This document shows positions 38,946-49,305 of a DNA stretch of 64,000 nucleotides, piece by piece. The notes under the pieces are model-generated. The model saw nothing but the letters and a program-made list of their open reading frames with translations, ran no database searches and was not told the origin of the DNA. Position numbers and translations under genes: made by a program. Each line of letters begins with the position of its first letter. The first letter of the stretch is position 1. Source of the stretch: Eunapius fragilis (taxonomy: Eukaryota > Porifera > Demospongiae > Spongillida > Spongillidae). The DNA lies in assembly GCA_963681505.1 (NCBI GenBank), contig OY811991.1, forward strand, positions 3,346,438-3,410,437. The letters run 5' to 3'.

Positions 38946-40690
38946 TTTAAATCTTTCATAATAGGACATTGAGTTACATGGGATACATGCACACGTCAAT
39001 ACACCATTACAAGGCCGTATTCAATCCCATCGCTGGGAAGCCCGACTGCCATTAAGGCAGGATGTGACTCATTACACTAAACAAACACACACACAACACG
39101 ATGGTAAGAGCAAAAATGAGTTGAGTAATAAAATTGTGGAGGAAACATGTAGGATGCGTTACATCCAGAGTGCAGCGACCATTCTCAAATGAGAGCTAGG
39201 CCCCATGTCAATGAAAGTTATTGTTACAGAGGTGAAGTTAGGAATGTGGCTACAATTTCAAGTCTCACCTTATTGTTGCAGAGATGAGGGTTCAGGAGGT
39301 ATCTCCTTGATAGCTGGATCAATTGGTCTTCTCTGGGTGCACATGCTTGTGTACCATATGTTCTGTGACCCAGCATCAGCGGAGACTGCACACAGTCTGG
39401 GCATCAATGATGCATACTTGCGACCAATGCACAATGAGAGGACCCTATCATTTGCAGGATACCAGGACCCTAGGCTTCCCACGATGAATGGGTAGATGGT
39501 AACGTTGGAGTAGGATTATAGAAGGGTCTATTTGAGAGGCTCATACTACTCTAGCTTTGCCTTAGCAGCCTCCTCAAGCGCCAGTGGAGAGCCTTCAAAT
39601 GGGCAGCTGACCTCCACGACGGTAACGGTGAAATTGTCAGCGGATATTATTCTGCGGTCAGGCCTGTTGTTTCCTGTAGTGCCAGGTATTGCCTGCTCCT
39701 TGAATTTTGTTCCCAAGCTGAGAGGAACAGCTCGCACAATCCTATCAAGGATGGCATTGTGCCTCTCCCGTACCAGCCCCCAGGTTATTGTGTCAGTGGT
39801 TCAGCACTTGTGCGAGGGTTTCCAACATCCTTCCACACAAATGACACTGGGTGGAGGGGACTTGCTGGTGACATCAGGCTTGGACTGTTCTCGTGGGCAG
39901 CAGATTGAGTCTAGCCTTGTGTATAATTCTATACTGGGGGAAAGTTAAGAATGCCCCAGTATACATAAAGAACGTGGAGTCCGGATGCAGAGCCATGGTG
40001 TCAAATGCCCTCTCCTGGTCTGTCGATCTTCTGATTCTTGTCAGGTGGCGCAACTTCATAGCCTGCTTCAGGGCCTGGAATACTTGGTTCCGCTTTGCCC
40101 AGGACAGGTTGTGTTCTTCTGTATGCAGTAGTGCCGGGTCTTGCGTTAACTCTATGGTCGCCCTGCGTAACAGAAAATTGTGCTCGGCACAACCATCATA
40201 TGCCAGGAAGCCATTCTGAGACGAAGAGAATGCTGATGTTGAAATGGCCCATGAGGCAATTCTATGGGCAATAATGACTGAGTAAAGCTTGTAGACTGTA
40301 AGCTGATGGGTCTCCAGTTCCTGATATCTGACACGTCACCACCCTTGTGTATAAGTGTCACTGTGAAGTGTTTCCATTCACGGGGTACCTTCACATTGGC
40401 CCTGCAGACACTGAAAATGGCTGCCAGAATCAGCCCTTTGGGGTCCACCCACCTCCTATCGGCATAGCTGATACAGTCACTGGAGCAGATCTTTTAGCTC
40501 TCTTGAGCTGTCCAAGTACCTCCTCGGGAGAATGGCTCACTGAGGATATCACCCTCCTCATTCTCCCCAGGAGCTTGGGGTTGCCTTGGAGGGAACCACG
40601 GGGGTGGAGGTCCCAATGGGGGTGAATCAGTGTATGCACCATTTAAGTGCTCCACAAGTTCTGCTTCCCTGATCTTGCAGTTTCCCCCCC
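38946..40690 (-). mobile_element. Element L: A-type deletion derivative, broken 5' end
   Basis: Pre-RT, RT motifs 0-2a, then a jump to the thumb, CCHC, RLE and 3' tail (38946-39260). It is cut at its 5' end by a plus-strand Tigger fragment. The tail shares CATCGCTGGGRAGCCC with D. Confidence 0.7.
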
Positions 40691-40727
40691 TCCCCCCCAA
40701 TTTAACATCTATCAGCCACTTGACCAA
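39270..40727 (-). pseudogene. Element L RT start joined to thumb-CCHC-RLE
   Basis: 40727-40430: AELVEHLNGAYTDSPPLGPP, DILSEPFSRGG. 40448-40152: MDPKGLILAAIFSVCRANVK, HKGGDVSDIRNWRPISLQST, CAEHNFLLR. The joint lies here: RT motif 2a runs into RATIELTQDPALLHTEEHN of the thumb (about 40170). Then LRHLTRIRRSTDQERAFDTM (40059-39874), a knuckle with changes (about 39850-39780), NRPDRRIIS and VVEVSCPFEGSP (39737-39546), and MGSLGSWYPANDRVLS (39482-39270). Many frame changes; an old copy. Confidence 0.75.
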
Positions 40728-41160
40728 GGATTGATTGCTGCTCTAAAAGCAGGCTACAAGTGCAGAGTTTTGACAAAATTGGTGGAAACAGCTGAGAATA
40801 TGATGAGTTTCAGAAACTCAGTAGCCAACTTCCCGCTGGCATGGCTGGACCGTTGTATGGCTTCCCTCCTCATGTGGGGGGTGCAATGACATTGTTGAAA
40901 GACTCATGGGAGAGTATTTCATCCTCTACAGTAGCTGCATGTTGGGCCCACTCCCACTGTCTCTCATCTGTTACCACTACCGAGCTGCAAAGCGAGTCTC
41001 ATGACTACACTAAAGAAGTGGAATCCAAATCTATTGATGAAATGTGCAGCAAGTTAGACATTACAGACGGTCGGGGCTCTCAGCTCCACCGATTTGCGGT
41101 CCCTCAGGCTCAGATAGTCAAGGGTTCTGAACACCACATCGCGACTCCAGTGGACTCATG
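40695..41160 (+). pseudogene. Tigger transposase C-terminal fragment
   Basis: IYQPLDQGLIAALKAGYKCR (the PLDQGxIxxxK block of Tigger), then AWLDRCMASLLMWG, and in a second frame TLLKDSWESISSSTVAACWA with HSHCLSSV. These motifs follow the last catalytic block in Tigger proteins. It is opposite in strand to the Tigger at 22 kb and truncated at its 5' side at the junction with L. Confidence 0.8.
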
Positions 41161-41239
41161 ACCGATAGTGGCAGCAATAGTTTCGCAGCAATCAGGGGCT
41201 GCTATGGGCATTTTCATAGGGGACGGCATTCAGCCAGTC

Positions 41240-41830
41240 CAATCAAAGGTTGCAGAATGGATCTGGTACTAGGAGTTTATTGAGGTGGTCCAGGATCTTC
41301 TCCAGGAGCAGTGGGCTGTTAAAAAGGAGGCGGCGGGAACACTACTCATTCCGAACAGAAGGAAGAAGCAGATCACTAACATCAACCTGTGGCTCCAGTG
41401 CTTCACTGCCTACGTGAGCATAATGTCTAGGCATTTTCCCCGCTGATGTGGTGGAACTACTAGCCTACATGTCTCAAATCCATAAGGCCAGCCAGGAATT
41501 CGTGGGTACCGCTTGGGTAAACTAAGACATGACATTCAGAAAGCAAGATGCAGCGTTGGGCAATCGGAGGTGGTTGGCCGTTAATGCATGCCTATACTCT
41601 CTTTGTTTTAAAGGCAAGGCAATGCCAGGGAAATACTGTGATTTGTTCTTCTCCACTGTTCATGCTGCGCCATGCAGGAAGTCTGCCGTAATTTCAATTC
41701 CGGGAGGTGTTTTTACTCAGTTTTCGAGGCATCACATTTGTTCGTCATGTGAAGGCGCTCATCCTGCGGTCTCATCCCTAGATCTACCAGGCCCAATTCG
41801 GCGACTGACAGGCAGAATCGACACCCCCCT
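41240..41830 (+). mobile_element. Fossil gag-like fragment of a DIRS-type retroelement
   Basis: Fragments resembling the N-terminal gag-like protein found with DIRS-type elements in marine invertebrates (NINLWLQCFTAYVSIM; ELLAYMSQIHKASQEFVGTA; RRWLAVNACLYSLCF). Broken in several places and without recognisable ends; old. It could be related to the DIRS fossil at 59-61 kb, but no direct link is seen. Confidence 0.5.
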
Positions 41831-43120
41831 ATGACAATGTCATGTGTATCCTGTGGTTGATGTTTTGATTCAGTGGATTGCTATTGCTGATTAATGCATA
41901 GTTTGGTGTTAATTATGGTGCCGTGGTCTACTTGTTGTAGCTTGACCACAGGACATGAATCTACAGTTCTGTCTTAGGTCAGCTCCAAAGTTGTTTACGC
42001 TGTCACCCACGACGTGGAGTGTGGAAAACCAATCATGCAACTATCGACTGGGTCATTCCACATCGATTGGGCCCTCTTTATATGAGTTACAATAAATTTC
42101 CAATTCTCCTTATAGGTATGAACACTTTCACTTCATATATGTATACTACAAACCTCTTCATTATTAAAATATCGAGCGCTGAATATTTAATTGCCATAAT
42201 GACCTTTCATACTTTGCATTAATTTACCTACTTCCTTGTGAGAATCTAATTTTTGATTTAACTAAAGACAGGCATGACACTGAACTGTTTGACGAACTTA
42301 AAATTAGATGTTGACAGGGTTGGCCATTATCACTAAGTATTGGTGAAATTTCTATGTTTTGTGAAGCTCATTATTTCAAAATGACACCAAAACGGAAGGG
42401 TTGCTACTATGTATCAGGATCACCTTTCGTACCAAATCTGGCTTTGGGCCAATTGAGGGTGTGGCCATTACACCTTGCTAAACTCCTGACTTCATCTATT
42501 CATCACAACAGTGTTGGTTTTAAAAGTTTATTTATTAAATAGTTTACTTAATGAAACACCCTATGCAAGCGCTTGCATATGATGTTGTGAACCAATTATG
42601 CATAGGTATGCAGTCATGGTGTGACGTTAGGGAATAATGCTTGATTATATATTTATATAGCAAGAGGATAATATTCTTCATACCTTCTACAACAAGGTAA
42701 CAATGCTGGAATGGTCCGGGTGGACCATAGTCTCATACCCGGACCAGAATGTACTTAACGATGATACAATATGGCATCACGTATACAAAGGGTCTGGGAA
42801 AATGGTACAGTAGTAAAATTGTTCTGTTCACCGGAATGTCGGCGTGACCATCAAATTGCAGCAGCGTTGTGGTAATTATCAATCCTGGCATTGATTCCAA
42901 CGCTAATGTTCTATGTTAAAATCCACTAAATCACCAGCCATAATTAATATGCAATTTGATTGCACACACCAGACCACAAATGGTATCGCTATGGTGAAAT
43001 AAATTGCAACTTGCAATAAAAGTTAGTACTGCATGATCACCGCAACCGAAAAGAAACCATAACACTTCAGTGTCACGATGTACTTATCAAAAGGTGTCAA
43101 CACATTGTCTTGTGGTAAAA
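41831..43120. other. Non-coding AT-rich stretch with a dispersed repeat
   Basis: No convincing gene. Contains a GGTCTACTTGTTGTAGCTTG motif (41925) shared with the repeats at 55165 and 58387, and at 42583-42690 a roughly 105-bp repeat present in inverted orientation at 54808-54915. Confidence 0.55.
42583..42690 (+). repeat. Dispersed repeat (inverted partner at 54808-54915)
   Basis: GTGAACCAATTATGCATAGG, the GTCATGG/ACGTTAGGG block and AATGCTTGATTATATA match the reverse complement of 54808-54915. The following AGAGGATAATATTCTTCATA also occurs, inverted, at 53470-53490. A fragmentary non-autonomous element is likely. Confidence 0.65.
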
Positions 43121-44488
43121 TTAAGTGACACTGAAATCTTCACATATTAGCTTAGGATCAACTACTTGTTTGAGTTGAACTAATTGTTGATCAGTCAGAG
43201 GACAATTTGATCCTTCCAAAACAACATCTTCAATGCTATTCATTCTAGAAGGCCCAAACCAATCTATGACATAATCAGAATAATTTGATTCTTCCAGAGT
43301 TCTTTCAACTGCAGCAAGGTCAGTACTTAGTGTAGACATACCTTGTATCCAAAGTTGATACGGAGTTATATTTCCTTCTGAACGTAGTTTGTGATGACTG
43401 TATTACGAAATATGTCTAGTAGGTGTTGTGTGTGAGGTATGAAAACATAATGTAGACAATACAAATCCTTTTCAAATGAAGGATCCAATATTCCTGCACC
43501 TTCCATATCATGGAACAGTCGATGAAAGAGAAATGCAACCACTGAATACATCCCTCCATAATCGTTCAATTGGCTGGTTGTGTACGCTTCTACCAGTTAT
43601 GAAACTTCCTCGCCCAGGTCCTCGATTAGGATGATTTAGCATGTACATTGAAACCTTAACATTTTCACCACCTTTGTCAGATCTGACTCTAAAAGGTAAT
43701 CCATATAGAGCTACAGCGTTCATAAAGTGTTGTAGGACACTGTCAGCACTGTTGTCAAGCTCTCAAATAGACTGGTAGTCTAGAGAATCAATCCCAGCAT
43801 GAATAATAATGTGCCATCTTATTAATTTGTGATGACCATCTATATGCCACAGACTATTTGCATAGGAACTTTCTACTACCTTCTGTGGAATACCTTCTTA
43901 ATCCGACTTCGTACAGCTTTGGGGTCTACAGTTTTTAATGCATTTCAAACACATTTTCGTTGTATTTGAAATCCCAATTGCACTAAATCTGCTGAAGCTT
44001 TTCTGGCCAGAATTAGGATGAAGCACTGCAAATTCACATGCAATGGCTTCAATGCTGTACTCCTGAGCGTCTGATAGACCAAACTCACATATTATTCTAG
44101 ATATAGTACTTGGAGACACTTGAAGCATGGTAGCTATGTCAGCAATTTTGAACTGGAAACAGAGCAAAGACATCAACTGGTCTTCTGCTACATTGATGCA
44201 GGGTCGACCCCAACGAGCTTTGAATCCTCCTTCCACACGATTTCTGTTTTCAAGATACATATGTATATCTGATACATAGTACTTGTTTAAATAATAAGTC
44301 TGCGTCTTCTCTGGACAGGAGAATGTCGCATACAAACAGGGTGTCATCTAAAATGCTCTCTGTACAAAGCAATAATTCGAGCAATCTCTTTGAATTTCTC
44401 GTTCTACTGCAATAAGCTTTGACTCCATTTCATCTAGAAGGAGATCCACATCATCAACAGAAACTTCATCCGACACGCTATCCACCAT
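43121..44488 (-). pseudogene. IS3EU-like (integrase-fold) transposase relic
   Basis: Minus-strand pieces in order: N-terminus MVDSVSDEVSVDDVDLLLDE (from 44488); a helix-turn-helix region RWGRPCINVAEDQL with FKIADIATMLQVSPSTISRI (44250-44100); an integrase-core segment [20 protein letters not shown] with [17 protein letters not shown] (43723-43560); and a C-terminal [20 protein letters not shown] with LYCLHYVFIPHTQ (43540-43400). This domain order is that of a widespread family of integrase-core proteins in fish, cnidarians and sponges, placed in or near the IS3EU/Ginger type of DNA transposon. The gene is broken in several places; ends were not identified. Confidence 0.7.
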
Positions 44489-44587
44489 GTTTTATAAACC
44501 CATATTTTAAATCAAATATATACTATTAGAGCAAGTGTACTTTTAAAAGGTTGACCATTTCTGCCACGTGCTTCCATGAACGTGTGA

Positions 44588-46123
44588 ATGGCTACGCTCA
44601 ACGAGGAGCAAACAAAGAAACTCCAAGAAGGGCTTCAGTTACTGAGTTCAGCTTTGTCAAATCCAGCAGGCTCTACTTCAGGACTAAGGTAAACGTTTCA
44701 TTTCATAAAATAGCAGTGCAGTATTCATTTTCAGCGAGGCCGCAACCATAAATAACCCACGACATGTAAGATACTGTGGACATTATTTCTCCTTTATTAA
44801 ATAATCAGTTTGGTCTACATTTTGTGCAAATAGTAATGTGTTTTGGTACCAAACAAGGCACTGAGGTATTCAAATAGTAAATCGCCCAGGGTTGTAGATC
44901 AATACATGATTTTGTTCATCAGTTGTGTCACGTGTCATTTTGCAATTGTAGACATACAAGTTGCAAATGCAGCCTCATGACTACTTAGCACAAGTATTTT
45001 AATTGGAGGTCATTGCATGACCAATTATAACTTGCGTTGTTATATTATGATGGCTGTGAATAATTCCAACTCTAGAACGTTCTTAGAGCGTGCCTATTAA
45101 GTAAGCTACGTATGTTCCTGGACTTTGTATTCGTGTGCATCGATATAAGTAGGAGTAGTTACAATAACATTACGAAATGCTGGAACTTCTATTTTATGGT
45201 TAGGAAGTGCATATATGGGATAAAAGTTCAGTAATAGGTGTTGATGTTGCATACCCATGATCTTGATCTTCTCGTTGTATACGGCATTAAGCTGTTTGCC
45301 TTGAATTTGCTGCGCAAGCCTCGACTCGGGTGACCTAGAACCATGACAATTATAATTATATGGGACAGTGTCTAGCAAAATCACCCTTCTGGGTAGTTTT
45401 TCAAGTTTTCAAATTTTTTGATTTTCCGTGAACTCCAAAGAGCTGCTATCAGATTGTCCTTGCGCATCCTAAATTGGACTATCCATCATAGGCACTGAAT
45501 TTATAATTAGTCATACATTTCAATGTGAGCGTTATTTTTCTTTTGCTTGCCCTGGAAATTTTGAAAACGTATCACAAGGGTGATTTTGCTGGACACTGTT
45601 CCATATCATGTTAATGTCTGAACTTAACAGTTGATGGAAGTCAGTTGCCTATATGCAGTCCTGCACTTGGTACTCTTAGGCAAATAAGGAGCAATGCTCT
45701 GAGAGAGCAGAGGAGTAACTTTGCCTCTTATTCTAGTGCGTCAAATTCTAACAAAAAGAAAGAACAGGGACAATCTTGGACTGTGCGATTTGTGTGTCTT
45801 GACTCTACAGAGGCTTGCACTGCTCCCTGTATCCTTCAGCTAAGGAAGAATTACAACTGGGCTTGGTGAAAAGATTAGTCCCTGAAATATCATGCACCGA
45901 AGATGAATTCAATGATCTTATTTTGGGATCATTTCCAAGGCTAAAAGAATGTGGTGGCTATGAATTAATGAGATGCATTCCCAATTCTAAGCATCTGGAG
46001 ATCATATCATCCAGAATTGCTCAGTCCCCAAAGTTACTCAAAACTATTGTTGGGAATGGTCAGGTCTTCATTCAGAAGGATCTTTGTCATGTTCCTGATG
46101 AAAGCATTTGTTCATCTCCGGAG
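44588..46123 (+). CDS. G2E3/HECT-ligase-like gene, first two exons
   Basis: Exon 1, 44588-44688, encodes MATLNEEQTKKLQEGLQLLS with SALSNPAGSTSGL and ends at a good donor (AAG|GTAAAC). Exon 2 starts at 45659 after TATATGCAG with matching phase (...GL-SPALGTLRQIRSNALREQ) and ends CCGGAG|GTAAAT at 46123. Within exon 2, GQSWTVRFVCLDST is followed one frame over by SAKEELQLGLVKRLVPE, FPRLKECGGYELMRCIPNSK and LLKTIVGNGQVFIQKD. The FP-L-GGYELLR segment is typical of the region N-terminal to the HECT domain in G2E3-like proteins of fish and marine invertebrates. One frame change near 45815-45840 means a pseudogene or a sequence error. The intron contains a MITE. Confidence 0.6.
45106..45384 (-). CDS. 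Unrecognised 92-residue ORF, doubtful
   Basis: Sits antisense in the proposed first intron and its start lies in the MITE terminus. No domain, signal peptide or membrane segment was recognised. Probably a chance frame. Confidence 0.12.
   Translation of the reverse strand: MILLDTVPYNYNCHGSRSPESRLAQQIQGKQLNAVYNEKIKIMGMQHQHLLLNFYPIYALPNHKIEVPAFRNVIVTTPTYIDAHEYKVQEHT
45361..45603. mobile_element. MITE with about 30-bp terminal inverted repeats
   Basis: Left end TGGGACAGTGTCTAGCAAAA plus TCACCCTT; right end the reverse complement of TGGAACAGTGTCCAGCAAAA plus TCACCCTT. TA is on both sides, fitting a mariner/Tc1-type duplication. 243 bp, non-coding, in the intron of the HECT-like gene. Confidence 0.85.
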
Positions 46124-46408
46124 GTAAATCCTCAATGATTGTCTTATTGGATGAAGTTATTCTTTATGTACTACCATGTTTAATAATTTTTTTCTAAAGA
46201 GAACTGAAAGTGCCTTCACTGCCTTAAGGAAAGTCAGGTCTTCATTCAGAAGGATCTTAGTCTTGTTCCTGATGAAAGCATTTGTTCATCTCCTGAGGTA
46301 AATCCTCAATGATTGTCTTATTGGATGAAGTTATTCTTTATGTGCTACCATGTTTAATAATTTTTTTCTAAAGAGAACTGAAAGTGCCTTCACTGCCTTA
46401 AGGAAATC
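46061..46408 (+). repeat. 174-bp tandem duplication spanning an exon end and intron
   Basis: CAGGTCTTCATTCAGAAGGA starts at 46061 and 46235. Both units contain the same exon tail (PDESICSSPE), a GTAAAT donor, a T-rich acceptor tract (TTTTTTTCTAAAG) and RTESAFTALRK after it. The copies differ at a handful of sites, so exon end, intron and next exon start were duplicated as one block. Confidence 0.85.
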
Positions 46409-46977
46409 GAGGTGCATGCACTAAGAGCTCATGTAGAGACATGCAATAAAAGGTATGAGCTCAATACAATACTGCCACAACACACACATTGTTACATGCA
46501 GCATATGTGTTAAGAGTATAATAAGGTCTCTGAAACTGAAAGTTGAGTAACCTGTACTCATACATTAGTGTTCCTTCTGAAGTCAGCGGTGATGGACAGG
46601 AGAGTACTGATGAAAGTGCTGGGGTACTATCCAGGTCTCACAGAAGCACATGAAATAGACAAAGGTGTGTTTATCATGGATACTAATGTCTTATGATTGA
46701 ACAACTTTTACCATCCAGGTCTCACAGAAGCATACCAAGTAGACAAAGGTATACTCATCATGGATACAATCTTTATGCATGGTTGAGCAATCTGGATTCA
46801 TGCTTCAGTGTTCCTTCTGTAGTAAGTGGTGATCCAGGACAGAACAGGACTGATGGTATTGAATTTTCCACCACACCATTAAGGTATCTAAGAGACTCAT
46901 AAAACTAACTACTACAAATCTCATCTTTAAATCTTCCCTCAGTGATTCATCTGTAATTATAGTGGCAAATAACACAG
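46409..46977 (+). other. Intron or degraded exons of the HECT-like gene
   Basis: Holds a second, imperfect duplication: CCAGGTCTCACAGAAGCA at 46630 and 46714 followed by similar 50-base stretches, and CAGTGTTCCTTCTGAAGT/GTAGT at 46567 and 46807. Short coding-like bits (VPSEVSGDGQESTDE; VPSVVSGDPGQNRTDG) suggest duplicated small exons. Confidence 0.4.
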
Positions 46978-47159
46978 GTGATGAACTTGAGTGCATCTCA
47001 TCACCTTCTGATTGTGGAGAAATGTGAAAATCAAGAGCACGAGATACTTGAACAACAGCTACTGTCAGAAGATCTTCTTGACATCATGGAACTTGCTGAA
47101 ACAGATCTTAGTGTGGAAAGCCACACACAGCACGGGATTGTACAGATTGGAGTGCATCG

Positions 47160-48321
47160 AGCTTACAAGTGAAGAGACGCAACGACACCAGGTGGTCCAG
47201 TGGGCTCCTTATGGCCACTAGATTCTTTCAACTATTTCAGCATACATTGAAAAAAGTAGTGACAGAAAAGTGAAGCTCCTGTCCTTGACATCGATGGAGT
47301 GGGATATCCTACGACAGATGATTGGTGTACTTACTGCTCCTCATTTGGTGTCTCTGAAGGTGAGTTTGATCTATGCTCTTGCCGTGCAGCTATTGATTTG
47401 TCTCATTGTACAGGCTCAGGAAAGTGGACCAGGGACAATTGTGTCATGCATGTTGGAGATGTCCTACCTTGTGGACGCACTGTAAGATGATCAAGTTGAC
47501 TGTCCTGTTGACCCGCCCATTGGTGCTGTTCACCTTCATTCCTATCCCTAAGGAGGACTTATATGAGTGTGTTCAAACTATTCGTACTGTATTGCTCCTG
47601 GAGATTGATCGACTTAATCTAGTGAGACCTACAACAAAGGTGAAGCTAAATCTTGTGTTGGATCCTCGCACAAAAGACCTGGATTTCTTGTTAGATAGTG
47701 ACAAGAAAGCTTGTTGGAGTGCACTTGAAGTGGAGTATGAGTGTGCTGTGAAAGAAATATCTACAAATGCCTCCGATCCTGCAGTACAGCAACAAGGAAT
47801 GGGTCATGCAGACAAGAAGACGGGAAAACAAGGAGAAATGAAAAGAAGTGCATTGCATGATGATTGTCATACTTCATTAGAATGTGTGAAGAGACGTAAA
47901 CAGGGTTCACAAATGCTCAGCAAAATGGAGGTGGTACGTACACAGTCAGAAATCAATGCTTGGAAAGAGATACAATAGGTGACCGTGATAAATGGTATGG
48001 TGGATGGACAACCTTTTAGCATCTGCAAATTCTGGAAAGAGCTCACCGCTCCTAGTACTGATGCAAACAGGACCACAATGAAGTACAAAATTTTGGGAGA
48101 GATAGCACGTGAGAACATTCCTGCCTGTATCTGCACACAGCTGTGACAATGAAAGAATGTTTAGACATGCCAAACTCCTAGTGGATGATCTGCGACACAA
48201 CTTGGTTCCTTCAACAGTATCACATATCTTATTCCGTCACCAGAATAAGGACCTCATTCAAGATTGGGTAGATCTAAAGACTGTACTAAAGGGTGGAATG
48301 GATATGTCAGAGGACTCTTAA
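47160..48321 (+). pseudogene. hAT-type transposase relic
   Basis: RHQVVQWAPYG region, then VKLLSLTSMEWDILRQMIGV with LTAPHLVSLK; LYECVQTIRTVLLLEIDRLN with KVKLNLVLDPRTKDLDFLLD (the LDPR block, 47530-47710); and the C-terminal dimerisation motif VSAHSCDNERMFRHAKLLVD with LRHNLVPSTVSHILF (48130-48240). The parts are in different frames. It resembles ZBED-like hAT proteins and differs from the hAT at 12 kb. Ends were not found. It lies inside the HECT-like gene. Confidence 0.75.
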
Positions 48322-48457
48322 GGTGTTGGTACATGTACATTCACACCAATAATGGTTAGAATGTGTAATTCTCAGGATTCTGTACTTTTGCTTGCTGCTA
48401 TTCTTGCTTGGCTTTGTGCATGTTTCTAAGTAAACTATATTGCTGGACAATGCCAAA

Positions 48458-48463
<6 letters not shown>

Positions 48464-48493
<30 letters not shown>
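48464..48493. repeat. (GT)15 microsatellite
   Basis: Uninterrupted GT run just upstream of the ISL2EU element. Confidence 0.95.
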
Positions 48494-48494
<1 letters not shown>

Positions 48495-48741
48495 CTTCCT
48501 TCCGATCATGGATCCAAATAATAAAGTTTATAATTAAACCTCATTCCTATCAACCTGGATCTTCAAGGATCATTGCGGTCAATTGATCCGCATCCGCTCT
48601 AAAAATTATGCAAATTCAACCCTGATCCTGATCCAGTATCTAATAGAGGATATGCAATGTTTAAATATTCATAGGTCAAAAGGTCGACGGTGAGCGGCTG
48701 TTAGAAATAGTATAGGAAATTGTTGGATTAGAAAGGTTTTC

Positions 48742-49305
48742 GTGATGTCGCGTCGTCAATGCTGCGTTTGGGGGTGTTCAAATAGAAAAGGAAGGTGTCC
48801 AGTTGACGTAGATGGAAAAAGAAGGTGTAAATGTGAAGAACTATACGCGCGTAGCTGCCCTGAATCAAGCAATCTCTTGACTCTACACAATATTGGAAAG
48901 ATGTCACAGGGAATATCGCGAGTTGTTATAGCACATATCAACAAAACAAGGAAAGGACTGAATGGTGCAGTTTGGAAACCTGGACCTGAAGCGTATATCT
49001 GCAATTCCCATTACGAGAATTTTCAGGGTCCCACTAGGTCATGTCCAAATGTTGTTCCTGTGTTTTTTAGACGCTCTTACGACTCTTTGACTGTGCCAAA
49101 CCGAAAGAAACAACGGAGATCAGTTGTACGTTGTTCTGCTGTGCCTATGGAATGTGAATCACCCGGTTCACCCCTTCTTGTGACATCATCAAAGTCTGTT
49201 GTTGAACTGTGTTCTGTTGTACTCTCTGACACAGTGCAAGAAGTAGGACGGTTGCAGAAACATGTTGGTAATTTGGGAAGTGCACATCAATCTGCTCAAA
49301 GCTGA
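48742..49305 (+). CDS. ISL2EU transposase, THAP-domain N-terminus
   Basis: 187 residues. A THAP-type C2CH zinc finger (CCVWGCSNRKGRC, WKPGPEAYICNSHYENFQGP) with a basic tail (NRKKQRRS), then a start of coiled coil (VQEVGRLQKHV). THAP domains bind the transposon ends. The frame terminates at 49305, but the coiled coil goes on one frame over from 49262 (INLLKAEIKTLNTTLQRL), so a single frame change separates it from the catalytic part. Confidence 0.85.
   Translation: MMSRRQCCVWGCSNRKGRCPVDVDGKRRCKCEELYARSCPESSNLLTLHNIGKMSQGISRVVIAHINKTRKGLNGAVWKPGPEAYICNSHYENFQGPTRSCPNVVPVFFRRSYDSLTVPNRKKQRRSVVRCSAVPMECESPGSPLLVTSSKSVVELCSVVLSDTVQEVGRLQKHVGNLGSAHQSAQS

Noticed and set aside
1-40690. R2 in 28S ribosomal DNA
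   Set aside because: The protein plan fits R2, but no rRNA sequence flanks any copy, whereas U2-derived sequence does.
43508-43723. Retroviral integrase
   Set aside because: The core resembles retroviral integrase only in fold. The helix-turn-helix N-terminus, the [14 protein letters not shown] motif and absence of RT, gag or LTRs fit the IS3EU-like transposon family better.
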